Source: a virus | Virus record (IMG/VR): IMGVR_UViG_3300021138_000078 | Coordinates: 1-39,199 of that record | DNA length: 39,199 nucleotides | Direction: 5' to 3' (one strand) | Made by a program: the position numbers and the translations under genes | Shown here: positions 15,468 to 23,475 of the stretch, piece after piece | Position numbering within the stretch: position 1 is the stretch's first letter | Layout of the letters: every line of letters starts with the position of its first letter | The notes under the pieces: generated by a model | Databases searched by the model: none | Seen by the model: the letters and a program-made list of their open reading frames with translations, nothing else | What the model was told of the DNA's origin: nothing

Positions 15468-15917
15468 ATGGCTTATTATCCAAGTAGCATCAAGAACGAC
15501 TTCACCACCAAAGTAAACTTTGTCACGACAGTAGGTGCTGCCGATGTTAACGACTTGCAGGGTGAGGTAACGGCTCTTGAGTCATACCTAGGTACTAGCA
15601 TCAACGTAGGTTCTGGTTGGGTTGGTACTTTTGACAATATCACTACTGCGTGGCCTACCCTCAAAGCACGTCTAGCAAACCTCGAATATGGATTAAACAA
15701 CGCCCTTAATTCGGCTGTTCCTACTGGAGGAACTGCTGGTCAGACCCTAGTAAAGAATTCAAGCACTAACTACGACTTCGCATGGGCAACTTCAAGTGGT
15801 ACATCTCTACCTAGCCAGACTGGTCAATCTGGAAACTACCTTACAACAGATGGAACGTCTGCATCATGGGCTGCTGTTCAAGCGACATTCAGTCCTTTTT
15901 TACTCATCGGAGCATAG
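15468..15917 (+). CDS. Short fibre-like / baseplate-associated protein
   Basis: ATG at 15468 follows GAGAGGAAGTTAC. The 149-residue product has an N-terminal helical part ('DVNDLQGEVTALESYLGTSI', 'TLKARLANLEYGLNNAL'). Two short repeats follow, 'GGTAGQTLVKNSSTNYDFAW' and 'GQSGNYLTTDGTSASWAAV'. This 'G..GQ.L...G....W' unit is common in phage tail fibres and needs trimerisation. The short length suggests a minor fibre or a fibre attachment protein. It precedes the large gpI-like gene, consistent with a place at the baseplate rim. Confidence 0.65.
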   Translation: MAYYPSSIKNDFTTKVNFVTTVGAADVNDLQGEVTALESYLGTSINVGSGWVGTFDNITTAWPTLKARLANLEYGLNNALNSAVPTGGTAGQTLVKNSSTNYDFAWATSSGTSLPSQTGQSGNYLTTDGTSASWAAVQATFSPFLLIGA

Positions 15918-15926
15918 GACTAATCA

Positions 15927-18155
15927 GTGACAAATTATGGCGTAGCAGTTTATGGGACCTCAGCCTATGGTCAATCAAATCAGATACCACTCACAGTATC
16001 TCCTATTACCCTTACTGTGCTGTATCCAACTGTCGTCGTTGTTAATTGGAATGCTCCAACAGGAACTTACTCAGCAATTCGTCTTGTAAGAAACCAAAAC
16101 TCTATCCCAGAAACTGCAGAGGATGGAGTAATCATTTGGCAAAGTACAACTTCTGCAGTAACTAAAGTATCTTTTAATGATGGTGGAGGAATTGAGGACA
16201 CTGCTGGTATTCCTATTGTTCCAGGTAAGCCTATCTACTACGCGATATTTCTCTTTACTAGTGATAACGTTTGGACTTCAGCAGGGGCAGTAAGTGACAT
16301 CGTCCCCTCATCTCATGGATCTACTGATGCTTTATTTAGAAATCTTCCCAGAGTTTTTACTACTGCAGAACAAAGCCCTCTTGGAGAGCCAGACTATACC
16401 TCGGATCTTTATTCATTTTTAGATGGCATGGGATTTACGTTAGATGAATCCCTTACCTTATTAGACTTGCTTCTTCCAGACCATACTCGTATCAACACCC
16501 CTATCAGTTTACTTTCTATTGAAACTGCCAATTATGGATTAACTCCTGAACCAGGAATGGCTATTAAAAATCAAAAACAATTAATTCGTGAAGCCATCTA
16601 CCTATACACGCACAAAGGAACTCTTCCTGGATTAAATACCTATGCTGCATCTCTTACTGGGTATTCTCCTACCATTACAACCTCTAGTAACTTGCTATTG
16701 AATGTTCAAGATTCCACCTTCTATAAATCAACAGGTAATTGGAATCCAACTAATGCCACCATATCTTCTAGTCAGGATGAGGCACCCGTCGCACAACTGA
16801 CCACCAATTACATTGACCTAAACTATTCTTGCAAGATTGTTGCTACGGCTGCTGGTTCTATGACACTAGGTAAAGACTCTCCGATACTTAAAGGCGTACC
16901 AATTACTCCTGGTACTCAGTACACGTTATCTGCTCAAACTATTTCTCCGACTAGTGCTGGTACTGTTACTCCTTCTTTACAGTTCTATGACCGCTTTGGA
17001 AAACTAATTGGATCCAGTATTTCTGGAACTGGCGTTGCTGCTAATAACACCTGGAAACAGATCACACAAACAGCAACTGCATATAACCAATACACCGCTT
17101 ACATCACTAGTGCAGTAGGCGTAGCGGGATCTACCAATGTAACTACCTATACAACCTCTGCTCCCCACTCCCTTACTTCTGGAGAAGTAGTGACTATCTC
17201 TGGGTTTACTACCACAGGATTTAACCATGTTGGTGCAACTATCACAGGGGTTACTACTACTACCTTTACTATCTCTAGCACATTTGCTGGGACATCCGTT
17301 AGCACAGAGTCAGGTATTGCTCAGGCTACATCGAATAACTCGGACGCATGCTATGCAGGTATCACCTTCTCTTGGTCTGCTGCTGGTACGTACTACATCG
17401 ATTGCGTAAGTCTTCAAGCAGGATCTACGGCCTCCTACAACGAGGCTCGTGCAATCGACGTATTTCTTAACCCAAGTAAAACTAACTACATTAAGAATCC
17501 CTCATTTGAAGTGAACGTTACAGACGGTTGGACACTAACAGGTACGGCTGTAGCCACCCAGATTTCAGATGTACCAATAGGGGTGTACTCAGGTACAAAA
17601 AGCGTACAAATAGTTGCTACAGGTGCATGGACGTATATCTCAAACGCAGTTCCAATTACCGCAGGAACTTACCATACGGCTTCTGCATACGTGAAGTCTT
17701 CTACAGATATGACGTTACATTTCATCGGTAAAAACTCTGGTGGAACTACCATTGATGATGACATATTTGATTTAGGCATTATTCCTGCATGGACATTAGT
17801 CTATGGAACTGACTTAACAGATGCTACAGATCTTTCCACAGTTACATACCAAGTACAGTTCACTGGTGGTGCAGGTACATTTCATATTGATGCTGTTCAA
17901 TTTGAGAACACATTCAGGTTTAATCCTACAACGACCCCCCATTTTACCCCCACTGATTACATCGATGGGTCACTTCCCGCTGCATTCGGTGCCACTTGGG
18001 GAGGAACTTCCAATAACTCGTACTCCTACACGTACATAAACAAGCCCCTAAAGGTTCTTACCCTAGCCAATACCATTACGGATTGGATTCCTAGCAACTC
18101 TTTTTGGCGTATCCGTACCTATGCAGGAGTGGAATATACCAACCTGACCGTGTAA
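15927..18155 (+). CDS. Large gpI-like tail/fibre protein with carbohydrate-binding-like domains
   Basis: GTG at 15927 is the only reasonable start (MTNYGVAVYGTSAYGQS); the ribosome binding site is weak. Residues about 150-250 ('DYTSDLYSFLDGMGFTLDES', 'LLDLLLPDHTR', 'IREAIYLYTHKGTLPGL') match the helical gpI-type baseplate domain that holds fibres. After this come beta domains. One carries a third copy of the small module at residues 395-465. A later one starts 'NPSFEVNVTDGWTLTG' near residue 523 and includes 'YHTASAYVKSS', a CBM4/9-like jelly roll. It likely links baseplate and receptor, possibly binding cell-wall glycans. Confidence 0.75.
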   Translation: MTNYGVAVYGTSAYGQSNQIPLTVSPITLTVLYPTVVVVNWNAPTGTYSAIRLVRNQNSIPETAEDGVIIWQSTTSAVTKVSFNDGGGIEDTAGIPIVPGKPIYYAIFLFTSDNVWTSAGAVSDIVPSSHGSTDALFRNLPRVFTTAEQSPLGEPDYTSDLYSFLDGMGFTLDESLTLLDLLLPDHTRINTPISLLSIETANYGLTPEPGMAIKNQKQLIREAIYLYTHKGTLPGLNTYAASLTGYSPTITTSSNLLLNVQDSTFYKSTGNWNPTNATISSSQDEAPVAQLTTNYIDLNYSCKIVATAAGSMTLGKDSPILKGVPITPGTQYTLSAQTISPTSAGTVTPSLQFYDRFGKLIGSSISGTGVAANNTWKQITQTATAYNQYTAYITSAVGVAGSTNVTTYTTSAPHSLTSGEVVTISGFTTTGFNHVGATITGVTTTTFTISSTFAGTSVSTESGIAQATSNNSDACYAGITFSWSAAGTYYIDCVSLQAGSTASYNEARAIDVFLNPSKTNYIKNPSFEVNVTDGWTLTGTAVATQISDVPIGVYSGTKSVQIVATGAWTYISNAVPITAGTYHTASAYVKSSTDMTLHFIGKNSGGTTIDDDIFDLGIIPAWTLVYGTDLTDATDLSTVTYQVQFTGGAGTFHIDAVQFENTFRFNPTTTPHFTPTDYIDGSLPAAFGATWGGTSNNSYSYTYINKPLKVLTLANTITDWIPSNSFWRIRTYAGVEYTNLTV
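17109..17321 (+). repeat. Beta module copy 3 (within gpI-like gene)
   Basis: Residues 395-465 of the gpI-like protein contain 'VTTYTTSAPHSLTSGEVVTI', 'SGFTTTGFNHVGATITGVTT' and 'TTFTISSTFAG'. It aligns with both copies in the upstream J-like protein. It lies between the first jelly-roll-like region and the second, so it looks like a spacer domain inserted in two different virion proteins. Confidence 0.65.
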
Positions 18156-18165
18156 GATCCCCCGT

Positions 18166-18459
18166 ATGGTTGATCTACTTATAGCAGTCCTTATTACAGG
18201 CGTGGCTAATGCCTACGCAATTGAGTTACTGGGTTTACTTACCTACGATTTCTTGGGTAGTAAGTTTGGAACTAAGTTTTTGACCCTACCACTAAGCGTG
18301 GCAGGCATCTATCTCTTTGGATTTTGGGATAGGCAGACCTTCGTAGCAGTTCCTGCGACAACACTTACCGCAGTTCTCCTACTACGATGGATCAATAAGC
18401 CATCTGCAGTTCCCCTACGTGCTACCCGACGTTTGCCGCAGGTGCCAAACCTCCCATGA
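18166..18459 (+). CDS. Small membrane protein, possible holin
   Basis: ATG at 18166 lies 10 bases after the previous stop with a poor ribosome binding site. The 97-residue product has hydrophobic segments at about residues 2-29 ('LLIAVLITGVANAYAIELLG'), 37-53 and 59-73 ('FVAVPATTLTAVLLL'), then a basic C-terminal tail with RATRR. Small size, two or three transmembrane segments, charged C-terminus and position after the tail genes are compatible with a holin. No endolysin gene follows it, so this is only a suggestion. Its end overlaps the next gene by four bases. Confidence 0.55.
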   Translation: MVDLLIAVLITGVANAYAIELLGLLTYDFLGSKFGTKFLTLPLSVAGIYLFGFWDRQTFVAVPATTLTAVLLLRWINKPSAVPLRATRRLPQVPNLP

Positions 18460-19037
18460 CACGAATCATTATCCTTTCATTTGAAGATGTAGACGTTAGG
18501 GCTGGTGTTCTAGAACTCGTAGAAAAGTACCCTGACCCATACATTGTCTTCCCAGTAACTGATGACGAGAACTTTGTAGAGAGTGTCTGGTCAGTCATCA
18601 AAGAGAAGAAACTACCTTTCCACGCCTATTTTCAAACTCGAAATCCTTTAGTCGATAAAGTAATAAACGGCGCTAAGGACTTCACTACAACTGCCAACCC
18701 CGTAAAAGAAATTATCAAGCAGATTACATCTGAGGATGTCTTTGCCATCGCATGGTTTGACTCCATAGAAGATCACACCGCCCTCCATTCAGTCGAGGAC
18801 TATGGGGTGGACTCGTGGGATATCTCCGATGGCTTGGCTGTACTGGAGATCCTTCATAAGGCTGATGAGTTCATAGACTCCGAGGAAGAGGTCATAGATC
18901 TTATCCAGGACTCTGTACTAAGTCTGATCGAACTCATGGCCTCCCTCATCACCCGACGGGTAGTCAAGATGCTAGAAGCGGATCTACCCGAGTACATATT
19001 CAGTGATGAGACCCCAGATGATGAGGATGAGGAGTAG
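18456..19037 (+). CDS. Acidic protein of unknown function (193 aa)
   Basis: ATG at 18456 overlaps the previous stop (ATGA). The product begins 'MTRIIILSFEDVDVRAGVLE', a beta-alpha start, with 'DPYIVFPVTDDENFVESVWS' and 'LPFHAYFQTRNPLVDKVING' following in alternating strand and helix fashion like a small Rossmann-type domain. The second half is helical and the end is very acidic (SDETPDDEDEE). No catalytic motif is recognised. It overlaps or abuts the winged-helix gene downstream and may be co-regulated with it. Confidence 0.6.
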   Translation: MTRIIILSFEDVDVRAGVLELVEKYPDPYIVFPVTDDENFVESVWSVIKEKKLPFHAYFQTRNPLVDKVINGAKDFTTTANPVKEIIKQITSEDVFAIAWFDSIEDHTALHSVEDYGVDSWDISDGLAVLEILHKADEFIDSEEEVIDLIQDSVLSLIELMASLITRRVVKMLEADLPEYIFSDETPDDEDEE

Positions 19038-19047
19038 TCTCGCCCCC

Positions 19048-20046
19048 GTGAAAATACCAGAGAGCGCCTTTTCTTCCGATCTTACGGATTACCAGTTCCG
19101 ACTTCTGTCCTACCTATGCCTCAAATCCGACCTAGAAGGCCGTCTAAAGGTCTCAGTAATTGAGTTGGGTAGATCGACTGGCAAGGACAGTGATCGAACC
19201 GTCAGAACCGCCCTACAAGCCCTAGAAAGGGGTGGTTGGATCTCTCGTACCAAGTCCCGTAGAGCCAATGGATTTCAAGGAATCGACACGTACCAAATCA
19301 CACAGAATTACCGCACTACAGAAGTTGTAAGTACGTCAGATTACCGCACCTCACATAGTAACGTGACTAATAGTTCAGATAGCAATACTGTAGATATACA
19401 ACTAGTACCTAGTAGTCATAATACAAATAGTAATCAAATAAAAGACTTGAAGCCAAGGCTTCATAAGAGGAAGGTAGTAGTGAGTGTGAAACGGTATACG
19501 GATGACGGGGATGACTTGGCAGGCTTTGGACTTGTAGAGCCACGGGATAAGCCTCAGGCCAAGATCTCTAAGGCTGATCCTAGAACTAGGGGCAAGCGAC
19601 CAGAGCATGAGTGGACTTCGATGGACGTTGCCGCTGAGTTCTCCTTTAAGGTGGGTCGCAAGTACCCCCTTCTTCCAGGGACGGTTAATGTCCGCCAACT
19701 TTCTGGAGCACTGGCAAAGTTCCGCAGTCAGTACCAGACCACTCCACTGATCGAACTAGAACTTCTCCGACTCTTCATGGCGGATGACCGTAACTTTCGA
19801 GATGTGGGTGATGAGGCCCCGTTCCTCTACAAGAGGTACCTAGCATCTTTCCGAACACACATGAACCAAGCACGTCAGAATCTGGGGCTAAAGCGCCTAG
19901 AGAGTGTTGAGTTTGACGAGACCCCAAGATCTGCTAGTGTCGGTACCCTCACCGCTAGTGATGGTCGTACTTTTAAGAACACTCTTACAGGTCGCACACA
20001 ACTAGAACGGCACGAGAACCGCCTTAAGGAGGCAAGCAATGGCTAA
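19048..20046 (+). CDS. Winged-helix replication-initiator-like protein
   Basis: I prefer GTG 19048, which gives M-K-I-P-E-S-A-F, with AGGAG about 13 bases upstream; in-frame ATGs at 19003, 19006, 19018, 19021 and 19027 overlap the previous gene and are possible. Residues about 10-75 form a winged helix: 'LTDYQFRLLSYLCLKSDLEG' then 'SDRTVRTALQALERGGWISR'. This resembles N-terminal domains of phage primosome and initiator proteins. After a disordered Ser/Asn-rich linker, the C-terminal half has 'LPGTVNVRQLSGALAKFRSQ'. The position ahead of the DnaC-like loader gene supports a role in origin recognition. Confidence 0.6.
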   Translation: MKIPESAFSSDLTDYQFRLLSYLCLKSDLEGRLKVSVIELGRSTGKDSDRTVRTALQALERGGWISRTKSRRANGFQGIDTYQITQNYRTTEVVSTSDYRTSHSNVTNSSDSNTVDIQLVPSSHNTNSNQIKDLKPRLHKRKVVVSVKRYTDDGDDLAGFGLVEPRDKPQAKISKADPRTRGKRPEHEWTSMDVAAEFSFKVGRKYPLLPGTVNVRQLSGALAKFRSQYQTTPLIELELLRLFMADDRNFRDVGDEAPFLYKRYLASFRTHMNQARQNLGLKRLESVEFDETPRSASVGTLTASDGRTFKNTLTGRTQLERHENRLKEASNG

Positions 20047-20317
20047 GAAAGTTAAGTACACAGTAGACGCATACGCCCGTAAGAATCTCAGGGTTGGTGG
20101 AGCATGGCTAGCGACCTTCGCTATTCATAACGAATCAACTCAAGAAGTAATTTTTACTGAATCAACAGCCTGGACAAACGCCAACGCATGCAAGCGCTGG
20201 TTCAAGGCACTGGTTCTAGAACGCACTAGCCGTAAGACCATCAAGGTGACTACAATCGCCACTGGTGAGAACGACAAGGCAACAGCGATTCAAGCAACAT
20301 TAACTTTTAGCGAATAA
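20039..20317 (+). CDS. Unknown protein in replication region (92 aa)
   Basis: ATG at 20039 has AAGGAGG at the ideal distance inside the end of the preceding gene. The 92-residue product is basic at the start and beta-rich, with 'GGAWLATFAIHNESTQEVIF' and 'WTNANACKRWFKALVLERTS' then 'TIKVTTIATG'. The pattern suggests a small single-domain alpha+beta protein. I recognise no family. It is co-transcribed with the initiator-like gene. Confidence 0.6.
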   Translation: MAKKVKYTVDAYARKNLRVGGAWLATFAIHNESTQEVIFTESTAWTNANACKRWFKALVLERTSRKTIKVTTIATGENDKATAIQATLTFSE

Positions 20318-20336
20318 CTAGTCCCGAGGGGGAGCA

Positions 20337-20777
20337 ATGGCACTACGGTTAAAGAAGGCAGTGGCACCATCCATACCTGTAACGAATGCGGAGTTATGGT
20401 CTCAGTACAACGTGGACACTGTACTGGGGGGGTTGGGTGCTGGAGGTGTTCAAGGTATCCAAGGTGTTTCAGGAAATCCCTATGCTCAAAGTGTTAGTGG
20501 ACTTAACTCAGAGAATGACAGACTACGTGAACAAATTGCGCAGTTAAAGACTCAGATACCTAATCCAGAAAGTGTACTAACTCCACGACAGCAAGGCCTT
20601 GTGCAAGAAGTACGCAGAATGGTTATCGGTGGTGGACAGGAGTACACAAAAACTGTCATGGAGATGTTTAAAGCGGATGCTCAGGCTAAGTTAGCGGGGG
20701 CAATGGTAGAGGTGGGGTCACAACTCGCCCTCATCGCAGAGGTTATCGAGAGGTCTACAGATGTACGACATAAATGA
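20337..20777 (+). CDS. Coiled-coil protein with short Gly-rich, collagen-like segment (146 aa)
   Basis: ATG at 20337 follows GAGGGGGAGCA. The product has 'LGGLGAGGVQGIQGVSGNPY' around residues 31-50, resembling Gly-x-y repeats. A helix follows with heptad features, 'LNSENDRLREQIAQLKTQI', then a second helical region. It overlaps the DnaC-like loader gene by 17 bases. Collagen-like stretches are usual in fibres, but here the gene is embedded in replication genes, so a structural role should not be assumed. The function is unknown. Confidence 0.6.
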   Translation: MALRLKKAVAPSIPVTNAELWSQYNVDTVLGGLGAGGVQGIQGVSGNPYAQSVSGLNSENDRLREQIAQLKTQIPNPESVLTPRQQGLVQEVRRMVIGGGQEYTKTVMEMFKADAQAKLAGAMVEVGSQLALIAEVIERSTDVRHK

Positions 20778-21483
20778 TCTATCTCCTCTTAAGAGAAACT
20801 GGCTACTAAGAACCTCTAACATCCCTCGACGGTTTCTGGGGTTAGAACCCTCAGATATTGTTAAGAAGACTGGATCATTTCCAGAGGATGTTCAGCAGTG
20901 GATCGACGATGTAGTCAGTGGTAACGTTATCAAACAAGTAGGTCATATCGGCATCAATGGTGTGGGACTTCTCTTTGATGGAGGTCCAGGGATCGGAAAG
21001 ACCACTCACGCAGTAGTTGCTGCGATGGAGGTCATCCGTCACCTACCTGATGATGATGCGAGTATCTGCAAGATCTTGGGGATAACTCCAAAAGACTTTG
21101 GACTTAGTTTTAGACCTGTGTATTACATGACTTATCCAGAGTTTCTTTCTCGTAAAAAGTCTACCTTCGATGTAGGTCAGGACGAGAAGAGGGATGCGAT
21201 ATACGAGTTAGATGGGTTCCATGGTCGGTCTAAGTTCGACTGGCTTAATGTCCGCATCTTGATCCTTGATGATCTTGGTAAGGAGTATGGGTCTAAGTAC
21301 GATGACTCCTCCTTCGATGAGGTTCTTCGCCTAAGATACGACAAGACTTTGCCCACAATCGTGACTACAAATGTTAAACTGGATAATTGGGAAGCAAACT
21401 ACTCCGAGGCAATGGCAAGTTTTGCTCAGGAGGCTTTCAACCAAGTCGAGGTTATCGGCTCTGACTTAAGAGGTCAGCGATGA
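20761..21483 (+). CDS. DnaC/IstB-like AAA+ helicase loader
   Basis: ATG at 20761 lies within the previous gene, with GAGAGGTCTACAG as ribosome binding site. The 240-residue product has Walker A G74-G-P-G-I-G-K80-T-T, Walker B 'RILILDD' ending at D170-D171, and a sensor-1-like 'TIVTTN' near residue 200. The N-terminal 'KRNWLLRTSNIPRRFLGLEP' with 'IPRRF' is typical of DnaC-type loaders. It loads the DnaB-like helicase encoded 1.4 kb downstream onto single-stranded DNA. It is coupled with the SWIM zinc gene through ATGA at 21480. Confidence 0.85.
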   Translation: MYDINDLSPLKRNWLLRTSNIPRRFLGLEPSDIVKKTGSFPEDVQQWIDDVVSGNVIKQVGHIGINGVGLLFDGGPGIGKTTHAVVAAMEVIRHLPDDDASICKILGITPKDFGLSFRPVYYMTYPEFLSRKKSTFDVGQDEKRDAIYELDGFHGRSKFDWLNVRILILDDLGKEYGSKYDDSSFDEVLRLRYDKTLPTIVTTNVKLDNWEANYSEAMASFAQEAFNQVEVIGSDLRGQR

Positions 21484-21788
21484 AAGGGATGAGTATGAAG
21501 TCACCTTGGCGCACTGTCCAAGTCTTTATCTCTGCCCAGTATGCAGGTGTATTTGAGGTTGAGATCGATACAGACACACGGGATACCCGTTGTTCTTGCC
21601 CTGTCTGGAAGAAGAAGGGTTCCTGTAAACATACCCAGTTTGTAAACATCAAGAGTCGAATCAATAGTGGTCGCTACGAGATCGCCATCCCCGAGGGAGT
21701 TCCTGAGGAAGATGTTGAAGGAGCAATAGAAGATCCTGCTAAGTTCAGAGAACTGATTCTTAAGTACTCTCCTATTGAAGTGTTATGA
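21480..21788 (+). CDS. Small SWIM zinc-finger protein
   Basis: ATG at 21480 overlaps the loader's stop, with AGAGGT as ribosome binding site; ATGs at 21489 and 21495 are less likely. The 102-residue product has beta strands then C38-S-C40-x8-C49-K-H51, the exact C-x-C-x(n)-C-x-H pattern of SWIM domains. SWIM domains bind DNA or partner proteins and occur in MuDR transposases, SNF2 helicases and RNA polymerase-associated proteins. An SNF2-type helicase is encoded nearby at 24579, so a partnership is a plausible inference. Confidence 0.75.
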   Translation: MKGMSMKSPWRTVQVFISAQYAGVFEVEIDTDTRDTRCSCPVWKKKGSCKHTQFVNIKSRINSGRYEIAIPEGVPEEDVEGAIEDPAKFRELILKYSPIEVL

Positions 21789-22201
21789 GGCATGGTGACA
21801 TCTCGAATCAAACGCCTCCTCGCATTATCGTTCTTATTGATGTTGTGGTTTTTTCTGAAATCGTGGAATTTAAAAAGATTATTCGATCAACCCAAGAAAG
21901 AAAAGTAACTCGTTTAAATAACTTAGCATTAAAACAACTGTGGGATATGTCTAATAAGTACGGTCTCTCAGTTGAACTGGGTGCGTATGCAGACGATTAC
22001 TGGACACAAGAGCACTTAGATACATTTATGGATAGGATGGACCGACGAGGAGCCAATCCATTTAATCACGCTGAACTCTATGATGACATAACCAACTTCA
22101 TAGATGAACTTCCGTACAGGGCAAACTTTAAGGGAGTAGTAGATGTTCCTGGTAGAGTGGCTCGATACGGATCATGGGGAGTAGAACTAAACAACTTGTA
22201 G
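21785..22201 (+). CDS. Unknown protein in replication operon (138 aa)
   Basis: ATG at 21785 overlaps the preceding stop (ATGA). The product starts with an Asp-containing hydrophobic strand ('PRIIVLIDVVVFSE'), then helices with 'LNNLALKQLWDMSNKYGLSV'. A C-terminal part follows with 'YGSWGVEL' and conserved-looking Asp/Tyr. The layout (strand-Asp, helix, 'ELG', late 'RVARYGSWG') vaguely suggests a HAD-like or Rossmann fold, but I see no complete catalytic motif. It is embedded between loader and helicase genes. Confidence 0.55.
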   Translation: MRHGDISNQTPPRIIVLIDVVVFSEIVEFKKIIRSTQERKVTRLNNLALKQLWDMSNKYGLSVELGAYADDYWTQEHLDTFMDRMDRRGANPFNHAELYDDITNFIDELPYRANFKGVVDVPGRVARYGSWGVELNNL

Positions 22202-22209
22202 GAGGAGCA

Positions 22210-23475
22210 ATGGCATTCGATAATGAATATAGGTTAGTAAGTAAGGTAATTAGGGAGAAGGATCTAGTTCCCGCGCTTCAACGCAGCGTGTCTTCTAGTT
22301 GGTTCCTTGATGATGACAACCGCAAGGTATGGGATTTCGTCGTCAAGCACTACAACGAATACAACGAAGTTCCTACAGACACTGTAATAAACGATCATTA
22401 CCCAAACTTTAAGGTACTACCAGAGACAGACATCGATGACTCGATGGACTACATGCTCGACACACTGGTGTCCTTTAGGCGTGGGCTTATTACTCGTCAA
22501 GGACTTGAGGCGTCTGTAGAGCACATACGCTTGAGCGATACAGACAGCGCACTTGTTGAGATGGAGCGCACAGTAACCCGCGTTAATGAACAGGGTGTTC
22601 TTGGTACTCATGAGATGGATCTCAGTAAGAATACTGATGAACGCTACAAGGAGTATCTATCGTTACAGAACGAAGAGTTCTTAGGATTACCTACAGGCTT
22701 TGATAAGATCGATGAAGCGACTGCAGGACTACAGGGTGGTCAACTCATTACCATCATCGCTCCTCCTAAGACAGGTAAGTCACAGATTGCTTTGAAGATG
22801 GCTATCAATATCCATGAGCAAGGTAAAGTTCCCATGTTCCAATCATTTGAAATGAACAACAAGGAACAGCAACAACGCCATGACTCTATCCGTGCAAACA
22901 TCTCTCACACACGCTTGCGTCGTGGAAAGTTAACTCCTGCAGAGACTAAGCGGTACATTGATTCATTGAATCGTATGGAAACTATGCAGTCTTTTCATCT
23001 AGTAGATGCAGTTAATGGTCTCACGGTCTCAGCACTCGCTGCAAAGATTCAACAGACTAAGCCAGATGTTGTGTTTGTAGATGGTGTGTACCTGATGTTG
23101 GACGAGATTTCTGGGGAGATGAATACCCCACAGTCCATCACCAACATCACCCGATCATTGAAGAGGTTGGCACAAAAGATCGATAAGCCAATCGTTATCA
23201 GTACACAAACTTTGCTATGGAAGATGCGTGCAGGAAAAGTTACTGCAGATTCCATCGGTTATTCCTCCTCATTTTTTCAAGACTCAGATGTAATCCTTGG
23301 ACTTGAGATGGTGGAAGAAGACGAGAATGTACGTAACCTCAGAGTAGTAGCAAGCCGTAACTGCCCACCTACAGAGACGCCTGTTACATGGAACTGGGAA
23401 ACAGGCTGCTTTCATGATGAGTCTGAGATGTCTAAGTGCACATTCTGTTCTGCATGGATGACTAACCAGCCATGA
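22210..23475 (+). CDS. DnaB-like replicative DNA helicase
   Basis: I choose ATG 22210 because TAGGAGGAGCA precedes it; a longer form from 22174 would overlap the previous gene and lack a ribosome binding site. The 421-residue product has an N-terminal helical domain ('RKVWDFVVKHYNEYNEVPT'), then 'LGLPTGFDKIDEATAGLQGG' and Walker A A184-P-P-K-T-G-K190-S191. It continues with Walker B 'PDVVFVD' ending at D291 and a Gln/Ser-rich motif 'KPIVISTQTLLWKMRAG'. This is a RecA-fold, DnaB-family helicase. The C-terminus carries C400, H402, C410, C413, an unusual possible zinc site. The primase gene overlaps its end by four bases. Confidence 0.88.
   Translation: MAFDNEYRLVSKVIREKDLVPALQRSVSSSWFLDDDNRKVWDFVVKHYNEYNEVPTDTVINDHYPNFKVLPETDIDDSMDYMLDTLVSFRRGLITRQGLEASVEHIRLSDTDSALVEMERTVTRVNEQGVLGTHEMDLSKNTDERYKEYLSLQNEEFLGLPTGFDKIDEATAGLQGGQLITIIAPPKTGKSQIALKMAINIHEQGKVPMFQSFEMNNKEQQQRHDSIRANISHTRLRRGKLTPAETKRYIDSLNRMETMQSFHLVDAVNGLTVSALAAKIQQTKPDVVFVDGVYLMLDEISGEMNTPQSITNITRSLKRLAQKIDKPIVISTQTLLWKMRAGKVTADSIGYSSSFFQDSDVILGLEMVEEDENVRNLRVVASRNCPPTETPVTWNWETGCFHDESEMSKCTFCSAWMTNQP

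Noticed and set aside
20761-21483. IstB transposition protein instead of helicase loader
   Set aside because: No transposase gene (IstA) or terminal repeats are nearby; position between initiator-like and DnaB-like genes fits a DnaC-type loader.
22174-22209. Longer start for the DnaB-like helicase
   Set aside because: It would place the start inside the previous gene without a ribosome binding site, while GGAGGAG precedes ATG 22210.
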